NCBI RefSeq assembly: GCF_003330765.1
Contig: NZ_CP024903.1
Span: 2,046,001 to 2,110,000 of the forward strand
Source of the DNA: Burkholderia pyrrocinia
GTDB lineage: Bacteria; Pseudomonadota; Gammaproteobacteria; Burkholderiales; Burkholderiaceae
Direction of reading: 5' to 3'
DNA length: 64,000 nt
Below the pieces are notes generated by a model. It ran no database searches. It saw nothing but the letters and a program-made list of their open reading frames with translations, and had not been told where the DNA came from. Of this stretch, positions 1-7,884 are shown piece by piece. Made by a program: the position numbers and the translations under genes. Within the stretch, counting starts at the first letter, position 1. The number at the start of each line of letters is the position of its first letter.

Positions 1-1
1 A

Positions 2-607
2 GGCGGCGGCTCGTTGACCGCGCTCCCCATTGCGGAAACCGATGCCGGGAACCTGGCAGCATACATCCCGACCAATCTGATCTCGATTACCGACGGCCAG
101 ATCGTGCTGGATGCACACTTGTTCGCGGCCAACCAGCGCCCTGCGATCGATGTCGGACTCAGCATCAGCCGTGTTGGCGGCAAGGCCCAGCTGCCGGCAT
201 TGAGAGCCGCCTCCGGAAGGTTGCGACTCGACTACGCACAGTTTCTCGAGCTCGAGATGTTCACGCGCTTCGGCGGTCTCGGCGACACGAGGATCAAGGC
301 GCAAATCGCTCGTGGAGAGCGTATTCGTACGTTGATTGCGCAGCCGCGATTTGCGCCGCTACGCCCGGTTGGCGAGATTGCGTTGCTGTTTGCGCTGGCC
401 GACGGTGTATTCGATGCGTGTGCACCGTCAACGATCGCTGCCGTGCGAGTCGCACTTCCCGCCCGTCTCGATTCGACCGGCATCGCGACAAGATTGGGCC
501 CAATCCTCGTTGCCGGCGGAGAAGTGTCATCCGACGACCGGGCGGCGCTTGTTCGCATTGTCCGCGACCTCATCCCGCAGTCCGCGGAAGTCAGGAGCGG
601 TCGATGA
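2..607 (+). CDS. atpA: F-type (N-ATPase-like) ATP synthase alpha subunit, C-terminal part (5' cut by window)
   Basis: The reading frame is already open at the left edge, so only the last ~200 residues are present. The stretch [13 protein letters not shown], then [13 protein letters not shown] and [12 protein letters not shown], is the conserved alpha-subunit core; the Arg in SISRVGG is the arginine finger that contacts nucleotide on beta. The stop overlaps the next start as ATGA, so the gamma gene is translationally coupled. Alpha followed directly by gamma as the last gene is the order known for N-ATPase operons (atpDCQRBEFAG), in contrast to housekeeping atp operons where beta and epsilon follow gamma. 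Assignment to the N-ATPase class rests on that order and on divergence from housekeeping alpha. The Na+-binding c subunit lies outside the window. Confidence 0.9.
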   Translation, partial: GGGSLTALPIAETDAGNLAAYIPTNLISITDGQIVLDAHLFAANQRPAIDVGLSISRVGGKAQLPALRAASGRLRLDYAQFLELEMFTRFGGLGDTRIKAQIARGERIRTLIAQPRFAPLRPVGEIALLFALADGVFDACAPSTIAAVRVALPARLDSTGIATRLGPILVAGGEVSSDDRAALVRIVRDLIPQSAEVRSGR

Positions 608-1461
608 GCAATCGGCTCGACGAAGTCCAGAATCGATTGGGTACGGTCCGCGAACTGGAATCCGTGGTAAGTGCAATGCGCGGTATCGCAGCGACACGGA
701 CGCGAGAAGCGCTCTCCCGCCTGCCGGGCATCCGGGCCTGCGCCGATCTGATCGGCCTTGCGATCGCAGATGCAATGGGCATTGCCGCCCAACGCCCCTC
801 CGAGAGCCGAAGGCCCCGCGTTCCGGCCGACACTCACGTCTTTATCGTCATCGGCGCAGAGCACGGCTTCGTCGGCACCTACAACCAACGCGTGTTCCAG
901 TCGATTTGCGTTCCTGCGACTGTTGCCGTCGAGTACTTCGTCGTGGGGAGTCGCGCAAGGGTCGCTGCCGACGCGCTCAATCTGCCGGTCACCTGGTCGT
1001 CGGAAATGATCGGTCACGCCGATATGGTGTCCGATCTCGCAGCCAGGATCATCGATGCGCTTTACGGCCGCCTGCGCCACGGCAACGCATCGCACGTCAC
1101 GCTTGTCCACGGCGCGCCGCAAGCGGCCGGTGAATCGCCTGTACAGTCCACTTCGCTGCTGCCGTTCGATTTCCAGCGGTTCGAACCGGCCAGACGCCCC
1201 TTCCCGCCTGTCGTCACGCTCCCGATACAACAACTGCAGGAAAGGCTGGCCGAGGAATACGTCTACACCCAGGTATGCGAGGCCATCATTCTGTCGTTCG
1301 CCGCGGAGAACGAAGCGCGAATGCGCGCGATGATCGCGGCGAAACGTAATATCGACGACACCGCACAGCGGCTGAACCGGGACTATCACCGCTTGAGACA
1401 GGAGCAGATCACTGCCGAAATCGTCGAATTGTCGAGCGTCGAGGGGACTCTCGCTTCATGA
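604..1461 (+). CDS. atpG: F-type (N-ATPase-like) ATP synthase gamma subunit
   Basis: The 285-residue product starts [20 protein letters not shown], typical of the N-terminal coiled-coil helix of the gamma rotor shaft. The C-terminal helix is also present, with [20 protein letters not shown] close to the consensus where conserved Asn and Arg residues pack against the alpha/beta ring. The ATG overlaps the alpha stop (ATGA). The length matches the family. It is the last gene of its operon: the next gene begins four bases after its stop and is on the opposite strand. Middle sequences are weakly conserved, as in N-ATPase gammas generally. Confidence 0.88.
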   Translation: MSNRLDEVQNRLGTVRELESVVSAMRGIAATRTREALSRLPGIRACADLIGLAIADAMGIAAQRPSESRRPRVPADTHVFIVIGAEHGFVGTYNQRVFQSICVPATVAVEYFVVGSRARVAADALNLPVTWSSEMIGHADMVSDLAARIIDALYGRLRHGNASHVTLVHGAPQAAGESPVQSTSLLPFDFQRFEPARRPFPPVVTLPIQQLQERLAEEYVYTQVCEAIILSFAAENEARMRAMIAAKRNIDDTAQRLNRDYHRLRQEQITAEIVELSSVEGTLAS

Positions 1462-1465
1462 ATCG

Positions 1466-2725
1466 CTACGGTGCCGTATTTGACGGTTCGGGCGGCGATG
1501 TCAACTTCCGCAAAAGCCATCCGAACGTGGTGCCCTGAGTCAGTACGGAAAACACGACGACGACATAGGTTACGGTCACGATCATTTCCCGCTCGGGCCC
1601 ATGGGGAAGCAAAAGCGCGAGTGCGAGCGAGATGGCACCGCGCAGGCCTCCCCAGATCAGCAGTCTGGTCGTGCCTTTCGGAAACCGGATACGCAGACCG
1701 ATCACCCAGAGCGGAATGGCCACGCTGACTGTCCGTCCCGCCAGCACGCAGCCGACGGCGACTATTCCGGCTATCAGATACGTCCGGCTCTGATGGATCG
1801 AGAGGACTTCAAGGCCAATCAGCAGAAAGAGCACGCTGTTCATCATCTCGTCGACGACCTCCCAGAACATGCTCAGATACTCCCCCGTCTGGCCGGAAAC
1901 GGTCTTCATCGACCCGTGGTTGCCGGCGAACAGCCCGGCCACGACCACCGCGATCAGGCCCGAGGCGTGGGCAAGCTCCGCCAGCGCATATGATCCCATG
2001 CAAAGCGCGATCGATAGCAGGATCTCGACGTGATGATTGTCGATACTTGCGACGAGACGGGATACGATCCACCCTGCTAACCATCCTGCCAAGGCGCCGC
2101 CGACCGCCAGTTGGAGAAACAGCAAGGTGACGTCGAGGACACCGGGTTCGCGAGCGGCGGTTGTGATACTCAGAAGCGTCAGAAAAACGATCGCACCCAC
2201 CCCGTCGTTAAATAGGCTTTCCCCGGTAATTCGGGTTTCCAATTCCCTTGGAGCACCCGCCTTCTTGATGATGCTCATCACGGCAATCGGGTCGGTCGGC
2301 GAGATGAGCGCGCCGAACAGCAACGCATAGATGAAGCCGATCCGTACACCCAGCCACCATGACGCATACCAGAACGCGGCACCGACGAACACGGTGGAGA
2401 TCAGTGTGCCGACGGTCGAGAGCACGCCGACCGTCCATTTCACCTGGCGGAGATCGTGAAAATCGACATGCAATGCGCCGGCAAACAGAAGAAACGGCAG
2501 GAAACCGTGAAACAGGAGTTCGCTGAAGTCGATCTCCGGAATCAGCCGCGTGAAGCGCGTCACGTCGATTGCGCCGAATTCGCCCAGTATGACGAGCAGG
2601 ACGGTTGCCACCAATGCGATCGTCATCACCCCAATCGTCGGCGGCAAATGGAAAGCGCGATGATTGACGTAGCTGCCCAATGCAGCCAGGACGATCAATG
2701 CAGTCAGCGCGTGGAAGAACGTCAT
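1466..2725 (-). CDS. Na+/H+ antiporter, CPA1 family
   Basis: A 419-residue polytopic membrane protein with about 12 hydrophobic segments. The signature SPTDPIAVMSIIKKAGAP followed by GESLFNDGVGAIVF is the conserved CPA1 (NhaP/NHE-type) core; the Asp pairs in PTDP and FNDG correspond to the ion-translocation region. It would exchange cytoplasmic Na+ (or K+) for H+ at the inner membrane. It is convergent with the N-ATPase operon, four bases from its stop. An N-ATPase (often Na+-translocating) beside a Na+/H+ antiporter suggests joint Na+ homeostasis, which is inference. The exact cation preference cannot be read from sequence. Confidence 0.88.
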   Translation of the reverse strand: MTFFHALTALIVLAALGSYVNHRAFHLPPTIGVMTIALVATVLLVILGEFGAIDVTRFTRLIPEIDFSELLFHGFLPFLLFAGALHVDFHDLRQVKWTVGVLSTVGTLISTVFVGAAFWYASWWLGVRIGFIYALLFGALISPTDPIAVMSIIKKAGAPRELETRITGESLFNDGVGAIVFLTLLSITTAAREPGVLDVTLLFLQLAVGGALAGWLAGWIVSRLVASIDNHHVEILLSIALCMGSYALAELAHASGLIAVVVAGLFAGNHGSMKTVSGQTGEYLSMFWEVVDEMMNSVLFLLIGLEVLSIHQSRTYLIAGIVAVGCVLAGRTVSVAIPLWVIGLRIRFPKGTTRLLIWGGLRGAISLALALLLPHGPEREMIVTVTYVVVVFSVLTQGTTFGWLLRKLTSPPEPSNTAP

Positions 2726-3192
2726 GTCTATCGATCCGATGTCTGGCCGAACGGTGTGCTGCCGCGCGCCGAAATAGAAATGTCACAGTGTGACAGGAAT
2801 ACCATGCTGCCCGGAACGGGATGGCGAATGTTGCGCTTTCCAGCCACCTTCGGCCCCCCAAAGAAAGCTGGCCGGATGTTCGCCTTTCCCGAACGCGCCG
2901 TTCATTGGGAATGGCTGAGCAGCGCCCCGCCTTTTCTGCGGTCGAAACTGATCGTCTTGCCGATCATTCCTCCGTTCATTGACTTGCATAGGCGTGCAAT
3001 CGCGCCTAGCCGGCCATGACGACCTTGCCGCTCGAGAAGCCGCAACGCACGTCCCTTGCGACGGGCACGCTGATTCCGGCGTTTTAAGCAAAATTTAATT
3101 CTGGCGACCTACGGTGGAATCGTCACGTCATGAAATAGCCGTGTGGGCGGTTATACGCAGTGCGTTCGGTACGGCGCGACGGGAGCGTAGTC
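2726..3192. other. Intergenic region between divergent antiporter and pseudo-HtrA genes
   Basis: No gene is recognised here. A near-perfect palindrome, TGTCACAGTGTGACA at 2781-2795, lies about 56 bases upstream of the antiporter start and could be an operator. The right end carries the PmrA/QseB-like box described separately (3083-3099) and the ribosome-binding region of the pseudo-HtrA gene. Confidence 0.4.
3083..3099 (+). promoter_or_regulatory. PmrA/QseB-like box upstream of pseudo-HtrA copy 1
   Basis: TTTAAG-CAAAA-TTTAAT fits the PmrA-type direct repeat YTTAAK-N5-YTTAAK. It lies about 94 bases before the ATG at 3193. The same arrangement (GTTAAG-CGCGC-CTTAAT), followed in both cases by CCTACG about ten bases later, precedes the second copy of this operon at 17083-17099. 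Conservation in two diverged copies supports a real site. Which regulator binds it is inference. Confidence 0.55.
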
Positions 3193-4173
3193 ATGACAAG
3201 CATCGGGTTCAAGCGTATCGCGCTTACCAGTCTGGCCATTGCAGCCGTGTCCGCGAGTTGCATGGCGAAGGAACCGCTGTCGCCTGCAACGGCAACACGG
3301 GCTCCGCAGGCTGTTCTGTCCGCAAGCCCGGGTTTCACGGCCTACCCGGGAATCGTGTCCGACTTCGAGAACATGGCGCGAATCGACGGCCCCGCCGTCG
3401 TTGCCGTCAAGGTGTCCAGGATCGACGCGACATCGAGTGTGCGGCAACTGTGGCCCCCGCCAGGCAGCGTGAACGCGCCGTTCCTCGGTTTCTTCGAGGA
3501 ATTTTCACCCCCACCCGGCGGCGATCGCGGTGCCTTGGCACAGCGGCCCGCCAGCGGCTTCATTATCTCGTCGGACGGCGACATCCTCACCGATGCCGGC
3601 GACCTTGCCGGCGCGTCGACGATCGCCGTTACGCTCGCCGACGGGAAAACGTACCGCGCTCGGTTGATCGGCAGCGATCCGGCAAGCGGTGTCGCGCTGC
3701 TTCATATTCATGCGAAAGGTCTGCCGGTCGCCCGGATCGGATCACCTGCGATGCTCAAGGCCGGCGAATGGGTCGCCTCGATCGGTTCGCCCTACGGGCT
3801 GGGAACCTCGATCGTCAGAGGCATCGTCAGCAACCCCTCCCGTCTGCTTCCCGATCAATCGTACGTTCCGTTGATCCAGACCGATCTTACGGAGCACTCC
3901 GGGGACGGCGGCAGCCCGCTCCTGAACCTCAAGGGTGAAGTCGTCGGTATCGAAACGCCACCTCCGGACGACGGCAACGTGTATCAGGGTCTCGCCTTTG
4001 CGATACCGATCGACAAGGCCATGAAGGTCGAACGTCAGTTGAAGTTGCACGGCAAGGCCGCGCATGGACGACTCGGAGTCTCGGCGCAGGAGGTGACGGC
4101 TCCGCTTGCCAAGGCGTTCGGGCTGATGCGGCAGAACGGTCCGCGCACGTTCGTCGCCACGGACGCAGGTTGA
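3193..4173 (+). CDS. HtrA/DegP-like pseudoprotease, truncated copy lacking PDZ domains
   Basis: The 326-residue product has an N-terminal export signal (residues 1-25, with Cys23 near the cleavage region) and a trypsin-fold HtrA domain. Fold landmarks are clear: IISSDGDILT (125-134), IGSPYGLG (197-204), LIQTDLTE (228-235), SPLLNLKGE (241-249), FAIPID. All three catalytic positions are changed: His in the ILTN-x-H context is replaced (A-G-D at 135-137), Asp in DPRSD is Gly166, and the Ser of GNSGG is Gly239. It should have no protease activity. It stops at TDAG, exactly where PDZ1 begins in the second copy (17200-18669), apparently through a ~480-base internal deletion. First gene of a three-gene cassette with 4225-4659 and 4756-5382. 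The ATG follows a GGAG-type site. Confidence 0.85.
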   Translation: MTSIGFKRIALTSLAIAAVSASCMAKEPLSPATATRAPQAVLSASPGFTAYPGIVSDFENMARIDGPAVVAVKVSRIDATSSVRQLWPPPGSVNAPFLGFFEEFSPPPGGDRGALAQRPASGFIISSDGDILTDAGDLAGASTIAVTLADGKTYRARLIGSDPASGVALLHIHAKGLPVARIGSPAMLKAGEWVASIGSPYGLGTSIVRGIVSNPSRLLPDQSYVPLIQTDLTEHSGDGGSPLLNLKGEVVGIETPPPDDGNVYQGLAFAIPIDKAMKVERQLKLHGKAAHGRLGVSAQEVTAPLAKAFGLMRQNGPRTFVATDAG

Positions 4174-4224
4174 GCATGTTTCGCTGTCGGCAGCTCGGCA
4201 TCGTGCACATTCAAGGAGTCAGTC

Positions 4225-4659
4225 ATGAAGTACTCGTCCAGAACAGCGCTCGGCGTCGTCGTCGTGACGATTGCCGTGTTCGCCCAAGACGCGTTTTCCG
4301 CCGAGCAGGCGTCACTGCCGCAGCCCGAACACGCTGGCAACGTAACCTATCTATCCGGCGGCATCGGTAGTGATCAATCGACTGCAATCAAACAGCAGAT
4401 GGGCAAGTATCCGCTCGTGCTCGAGTTTGCGGGGCATACGAGCGGCGGGAACGACTATTTGGCCGATGTCCCGGTCAAGATCGTCGATGCACATGGCAAG
4501 ACCGTGCTCTCGATGCTAACCACCGGGCCATTCCTGCTCGTCTCAACGCCCGACGGGCGCTATACCGTGACGGCCACCTATAACGGGCAGGCCATGCGGC
4601 GAAGCGTCGAGGTACGCGAGTCGTCGCATGCCCACTCGGTGTTCGTCTGGACAATGTAG
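4225..4659 (+). CDS. Secreted carboxypeptidase-regulatory-like domain protein, copy 1
   Basis: The 144-residue product has a signal peptide ending near DAFSA, then a compact beta-rich domain of the carboxypeptidase regulatory-like (transthyretin-like) type: YLSGGIGSDQ, DYLADVPVKIVDAHGKTVL, GPFLLVSTPDGRYTVTATYNG. No catalytic motif is seen, so it is probably a periplasmic binding or scaffolding module. A strong AAGGAG site precedes the ATG. It sits between the pseudo-HtrA and Rieske genes in one operon. The paralogue at 18721-19155 is very similar, and a more distant one stands alone at 37285-37761. Confidence 0.85.
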   Translation: MKYSSRTALGVVVVTIAVFAQDAFSAEQASLPQPEHAGNVTYLSGGIGSDQSTAIKQQMGKYPLVLEFAGHTSGGNDYLADVPVKIVDAHGKTVLSMLTTGPFLLVSTPDGRYTVTATYNGQAMRRSVEVRESSHAHSVFVWTM

Positions 4660-4755
4660 CTCGACCTCCGGGAGCCGGCCCATCTGCTCGACCATGGGTT
4701 CGGGCGTGGCAGCGGCCCGGAAAGCATGAAAGACGGCCACATCGAAGGAGTCGAC

Positions 4756-5382
4756 ATGGACGAGAAACCGACCGAGCCGGCGGGGCCCGACGTCAAGCGT
4801 CGCCGTTGGCTGATCGCGACTTCCGTCGCGAGCGGCATCGGCGGCATCGCGGCCGCCATCCCTTTCGTTGATTCCCTGACACCACCCGCCAATGCGCTCG
4901 CCGCTGGCGCACCGGTCAAGGTCGACATCGGTCGCTTGTCCGAAGGCGCAATGTTGACCGTTGCATGGCGCGGGAAGCCGGTGTTCATCGTCGACCGCTC
5001 GCCGACCATGCTTGAAACCGTCATCAAGGCGACCCCGCTCGTCGCTGATCCGGACTCGCGTCACGCCTTCTCAATGCCATTGCCGGTCTATTGCCAAAAC
5101 ACCTTTCGCTCGCGTGCCGACCATCGGAACATTCTGGTCGTGGTTGGCGTCTGTACGCACCTCGGTTGTACGCCAACACCTCGGTTTCAACCAGGGGCTC
5201 AGCCAAACCTGCCCGATAATTGGCCAGGCGGCTTCCTGTGCCCCTGTCATGGCTCGACCTACGATCTTGCCGGACGGGTATTCCGCGACAAGCCGGCACC
5301 GCAGAACCTCGATGTGCCGCGTTACATGTTCCTGTCGCCGAGCGAACTGCTTATCGGTCAAGACGAACATGGGGCGGCATAG
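4756..5382 (+). CDS. Orphan bc1-type Rieske iron-sulfur protein, copy 1
   Basis: A 208-residue Rieske protein resembling PetA of the bc1 complex. A twin-arginine-type membrane anchor (KRRRWLIATS, residues 14-23, then a hydrophobic helix to about 38) precedes the Rieske fold. Cluster motifs are intact: CTHLGC (133-138) and CPCHGS (162-167), giving Cys133, His135, Cys162 and His165 as ligands and Cys138-Cys164 as the disulfide. Ser167 and Tyr169 favour a high potential. No cytochrome b or c1 gene is nearby, so its partner is unknown. The start at 4756 was chosen for the AAGGAG site six bases upstream and because it matches the start of copy 2 (19255). Last gene of the cassette. Confidence 0.9.
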   Translation: MDEKPTEPAGPDVKRRRWLIATSVASGIGGIAAAIPFVDSLTPPANALAAGAPVKVDIGRLSEGAMLTVAWRGKPVFIVDRSPTMLETVIKATPLVADPDSRHAFSMPLPVYCQNTFRSRADHRNILVVVGVCTHLGCTPTPRFQPGAQPNLPDNWPGGFLCPCHGSTYDLAGRVFRDKPAPQNLDVPRYMFLSPSELLIGQDEHGAA

Positions 5383-5541
5383 TCTCCCGAGAGGATGCAC
5401 GGGGACGCCGCATATCGATCGAGGCAAAAATCCGCTAGGACGAACTCTCGACGCAGTGCCGTCGATGTGCTCTTGTGTCACACTGCGATGCAATTTCGTC
5501 AACGGATCCCACGTCGGGCCGCATCGACACGGAGAACACCG

Positions 5542-5934
5542 ATGAACAATTGGCAGACGGTAATTGCAGCAGGGTTCTGTGTGATGCTCGTGGCGTGTTC
5601 GCGCCGAGACGGCGTCTTCTCCCTATCGCCCGTATTCGCGGAGCAATCGAGCCTGTCTGCGTCCGAGGTCGCGAAATGCGTCGTCCATCGCTGGAAATCA
5701 AGTACGCGGCAGCTGCATCGCGCGGAAGGTGCCGGGGCGATCCTGCTGCGTGCCGAATCATTCTTCCGCGGCGTGCCGATCGGATTGCGCGTCGTGACTG
5801 ACGGACGACACTCGCGCGTCGAATACTTCCGCCGGCGCCGTGCCGACCCGCTTTACTGGTCGATGGTGCGCGGATGCCTGCATTCTGATGTGATCCGTGG
5901 CGCAGCCAGCACGCCGGCCGTTCCACAATCATGA
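5542..5934 (+). CDS. Putative small lipoprotein
   Basis: The 130-residue product begins with a lipoprotein signal (MNNWQTVIAAGFCVMLVACS); the lipobox LVAC predicts lipidation at Cys19. The mature part is basic, with two further Cys residues and no recognised domain. ATG 5542 is preferred over upstream in-frame starts because it gives an intact signal peptide. It lies downstream of Rieske copy 1, on the same strand after a 159-base gap, and is convergent with the next gene. Function unknown. Confidence 0.65.
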   Translation: MNNWQTVIAAGFCVMLVACSRRDGVFSLSPVFAEQSSLSASEVAKCVVHRWKSSTRQLHRAEGAGAILLRAESFFRGVPIGLRVVTDGRHSRVEYFRRRRADPLYWSMVRGCLHSDVIRGAASTPAVPQS

Positions 5935-6051
5935 GCACGCCGCGAGACACACGGGGCGCCAGATCCGGCGTAATGGTTCGACAGCACCTGCGCTCGATTT
6001 AATGTCAGCGCTCGTGTTGGTCACGGCTCGGCATGCGCGAGCCGACCGCCG

Positions 6052-6450
6052 TCATTCCATTGGTTTCATTGCAATGCCCACCACGCGCGTGCGCCAGATG
6101 TTGCACCGTGCCTTCACGGGAATCCAGGCAGCACGAGGCCGCAGGCGCGCTGAAGCGCGAATGGTCACCGTTGAATCCACAGACGGTCCGTTGTCGGCAC
6201 TTCCGTCGATCGCGCGAAACGCGCGAACTTTGGCCCTCAGCAAACGAACGTCCGGTGCGAGAAACATGTCGAATTTCGCCGAAGTTCGGATCCATCGGTC
6301 GATTTCCGCGACGCAATTGATGACGACCGGGCGAACGTTAATACGCGCCAGATAGCGATAATCCTCTGAAATCGTGTCGTCAGCGCTGGATCGTGCCGCA
6401 TAGGCAAACAGAAGCATCAACGCTGAGAGAAAGATGAGCAAACCCTTCAT
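6052..6450 (-). CDS. Hypothetical secreted protein
   Basis: The 132-residue product has a clear signal peptide (MKGLLIFLSALMLLFAYAARSSA) and a mature region with two Cys residues (in VVINCVAEI and KARCNIWRT) that could form a disulfide. I do not recognise a family. The start lies 56 bases after the ClcB stop on the same strand, so the two may be cotranscribed. The ribosome-binding site is weak. Confidence is moderate because the reading frame is short in GC-rich DNA, but the signal peptide is convincing. Confidence 0.6.
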   Translation of the reverse strand: MKGLLIFLSALMLLFAYAARSSADDTISEDYRYLARINVRPVVINCVAEIDRWIRTSAKFDMFLAPDVRLLRAKVRAFRAIDGSADNGPSVDSTVTIRASARLRPRAAWIPVKARCNIWRTRVVGIAMKPME

Positions 6451-6506
6451 GAGTAGAACTGGACGAGGTTAATCATGTCCCGCGCCGCGAACCGATGCCC
6501 TTGAGG

Positions 6507-7826
6507 TCACCGGTGGTCTCCGGGGAAATAGCGTGTCGAAAGCGCTTCATACAGCGGCGGAGCAAAGAATCGCGACACGCGGCTCGCAATCAGGGCCGTG
6601 GCCATCAGCGAGATGACGAGTGCGTGGCCGTTGATCATTTCGATGACAATCACGAACGCCGTGATCGGGCTTTGCGTGACTGCGGCCAGATAGCCGACCA
6701 TCCCGAGTGCAATCAGCATCTGCAACTGCATCCCCGAGAACAGGATATGCAGCGTATTGCCGATCCCCGCGCCGATCGCCAGAGACGGTGCGAACAGGCC
6801 GCCCGGCGCGCCGGGAAGATAGGAGCCGATCATCGAAACCATCTTGAACACCGGGTACAGGATGCTGACGTCGGCGTGGCTCTCGAGCATGCCCCGGGCT
6901 TCCGCGTATCCGCTGCCGAACGTATGGCCGTGGGTCGCAACGCCGACGACCGCGACGACCAGCCCGCACAGGGCGCCAAACAGAACCGGCCGGTTGGCAC
7001 GGAAATCCTGGAGCCTGCTCGGCATCCAGCGCCGCGTGTTGAGCAATATCCAGCAGAAGATCCCGCCCATGACACCCGCCATCACGCCGATGAGCACGAC
7101 CGCCAGCGCCAACGACTCGGGCAGGTGCGTCCCGACGTCGATCGTGCCGAAATAGACGTAGTTGCCCTGAATGCCGAGCGACACGATGCCGGCGAAGATG
7201 ATCGCCGTAATGAGGACACCGCTCGTGCGTTGCTCGAAGCTTCGCGTGAGTTCCTCGATCGCGAACACCACGCCTGCGAGCGGCGCATTGAAAGCTGCGG
7301 AAAGACCCGCGGCCGCGCCCGCAAGAGCCAGCCGATGCTCGAGCACGCCGGGGCGTATCGCACGAAACCGCTGCGGATAGAACCTCCGCAGGTTGAACAT
7401 GAGCGCAGCACCCACATGGATCGTCGGACCTTCGCGTCCGATCGTGAAACCGCCGAGAATGGCCAGGAACGAAACGAGAATCTTCCCGACCAGGATCCGG
7501 AACTTGAGCAACCGTGCGCCCCCGTTGCCCGGTGCGTGAAGCATCGCAATTACCTGCGGAATACCGCTTCCTTCCGCGCCGTCGAAGAATCGCCGCGTCA
7601 GCCAGACCGTGAGCGCACCGATGATCGGTGTGACGATCAGTGGCAGCCACGCGTGCCGGGCAGCGTAGCCCAGAAAAAACCCGTAGCCGAAATCGATCAG
7701 CTTCGCGTAGAGCACCGCCACGAGGCCCACGGCAACCGCGCCCAGCCAGAACACGCCGTAGTGAAGCCACAGACGCCGGGCGTGCAGCAACGCACGTCGA
7801 TCCGCGAGCGCGGAAATGCGAATCAT
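6507..7826 (-). CDS. clcB: ClC-family Cl-/H+ antiporter, ClcB-like
   Basis: A 439-residue ClC protein with all pore motifs: GSGIP (86-90), GREGP (130-134, gating Glu132), GLFAPSLAIG, and FAIEEL where Glu191 matches the proton glutamate of the E. coli antiporter. Together these predict coupled Cl-/H+ exchange at the inner membrane rather than a channel. No CBS domains. Start 7826 was chosen over an in-frame ATG six codons upstream because a GGGGGAG site precedes it. A decayed relative of this gene (19950-20245) sits beside the second cassette copy, showing that clcB belonged to the duplicated block. Confidence 0.9.
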   Translation of the reverse strand: MIRISALADRRALLHARRLWLHYGVFWLGAVAVGLVAVLYAKLIDFGYGFFLGYAARHAWLPLIVTPIIGALTVWLTRRFFDGAEGSGIPQVIAMLHAPGNGGARLLKFRILVGKILVSFLAILGGFTIGREGPTIHVGAALMFNLRRFYPQRFRAIRPGVLEHRLALAGAAAGLSAAFNAPLAGVVFAIEELTRSFEQRTSGVLITAIIFAGIVSLGIQGNYVYFGTIDVGTHLPESLALAVVLIGVMAGVMGGIFCWILLNTRRWMPSRLQDFRANRPVLFGALCGLVVAVVGVATHGHTFGSGYAEARGMLESHADVSILYPVFKMVSMIGSYLPGAPGGLFAPSLAIGAGIGNTLHILFSGMQLQMLIALGMVGYLAAVTQSPITAFVIVIEMINGHALVISLMATALIASRVSRFFAPPLYEALSTRYFPGDHR

Positions 7827-7884
7827 CGGTCTCCCCCCAAACACTGGTCTGCCTGTTTCGAATGTCGAACGACTTCGAGATCGT

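Noticed and set aside
3193-5382. Calling the HtrA-like proteins active DegP/MucD proteases
   Set aside because: His, Asp and Ser of the triad are all replaced in both copies, although the fold motifs and, in copy 2, the PDZ domains are kept.
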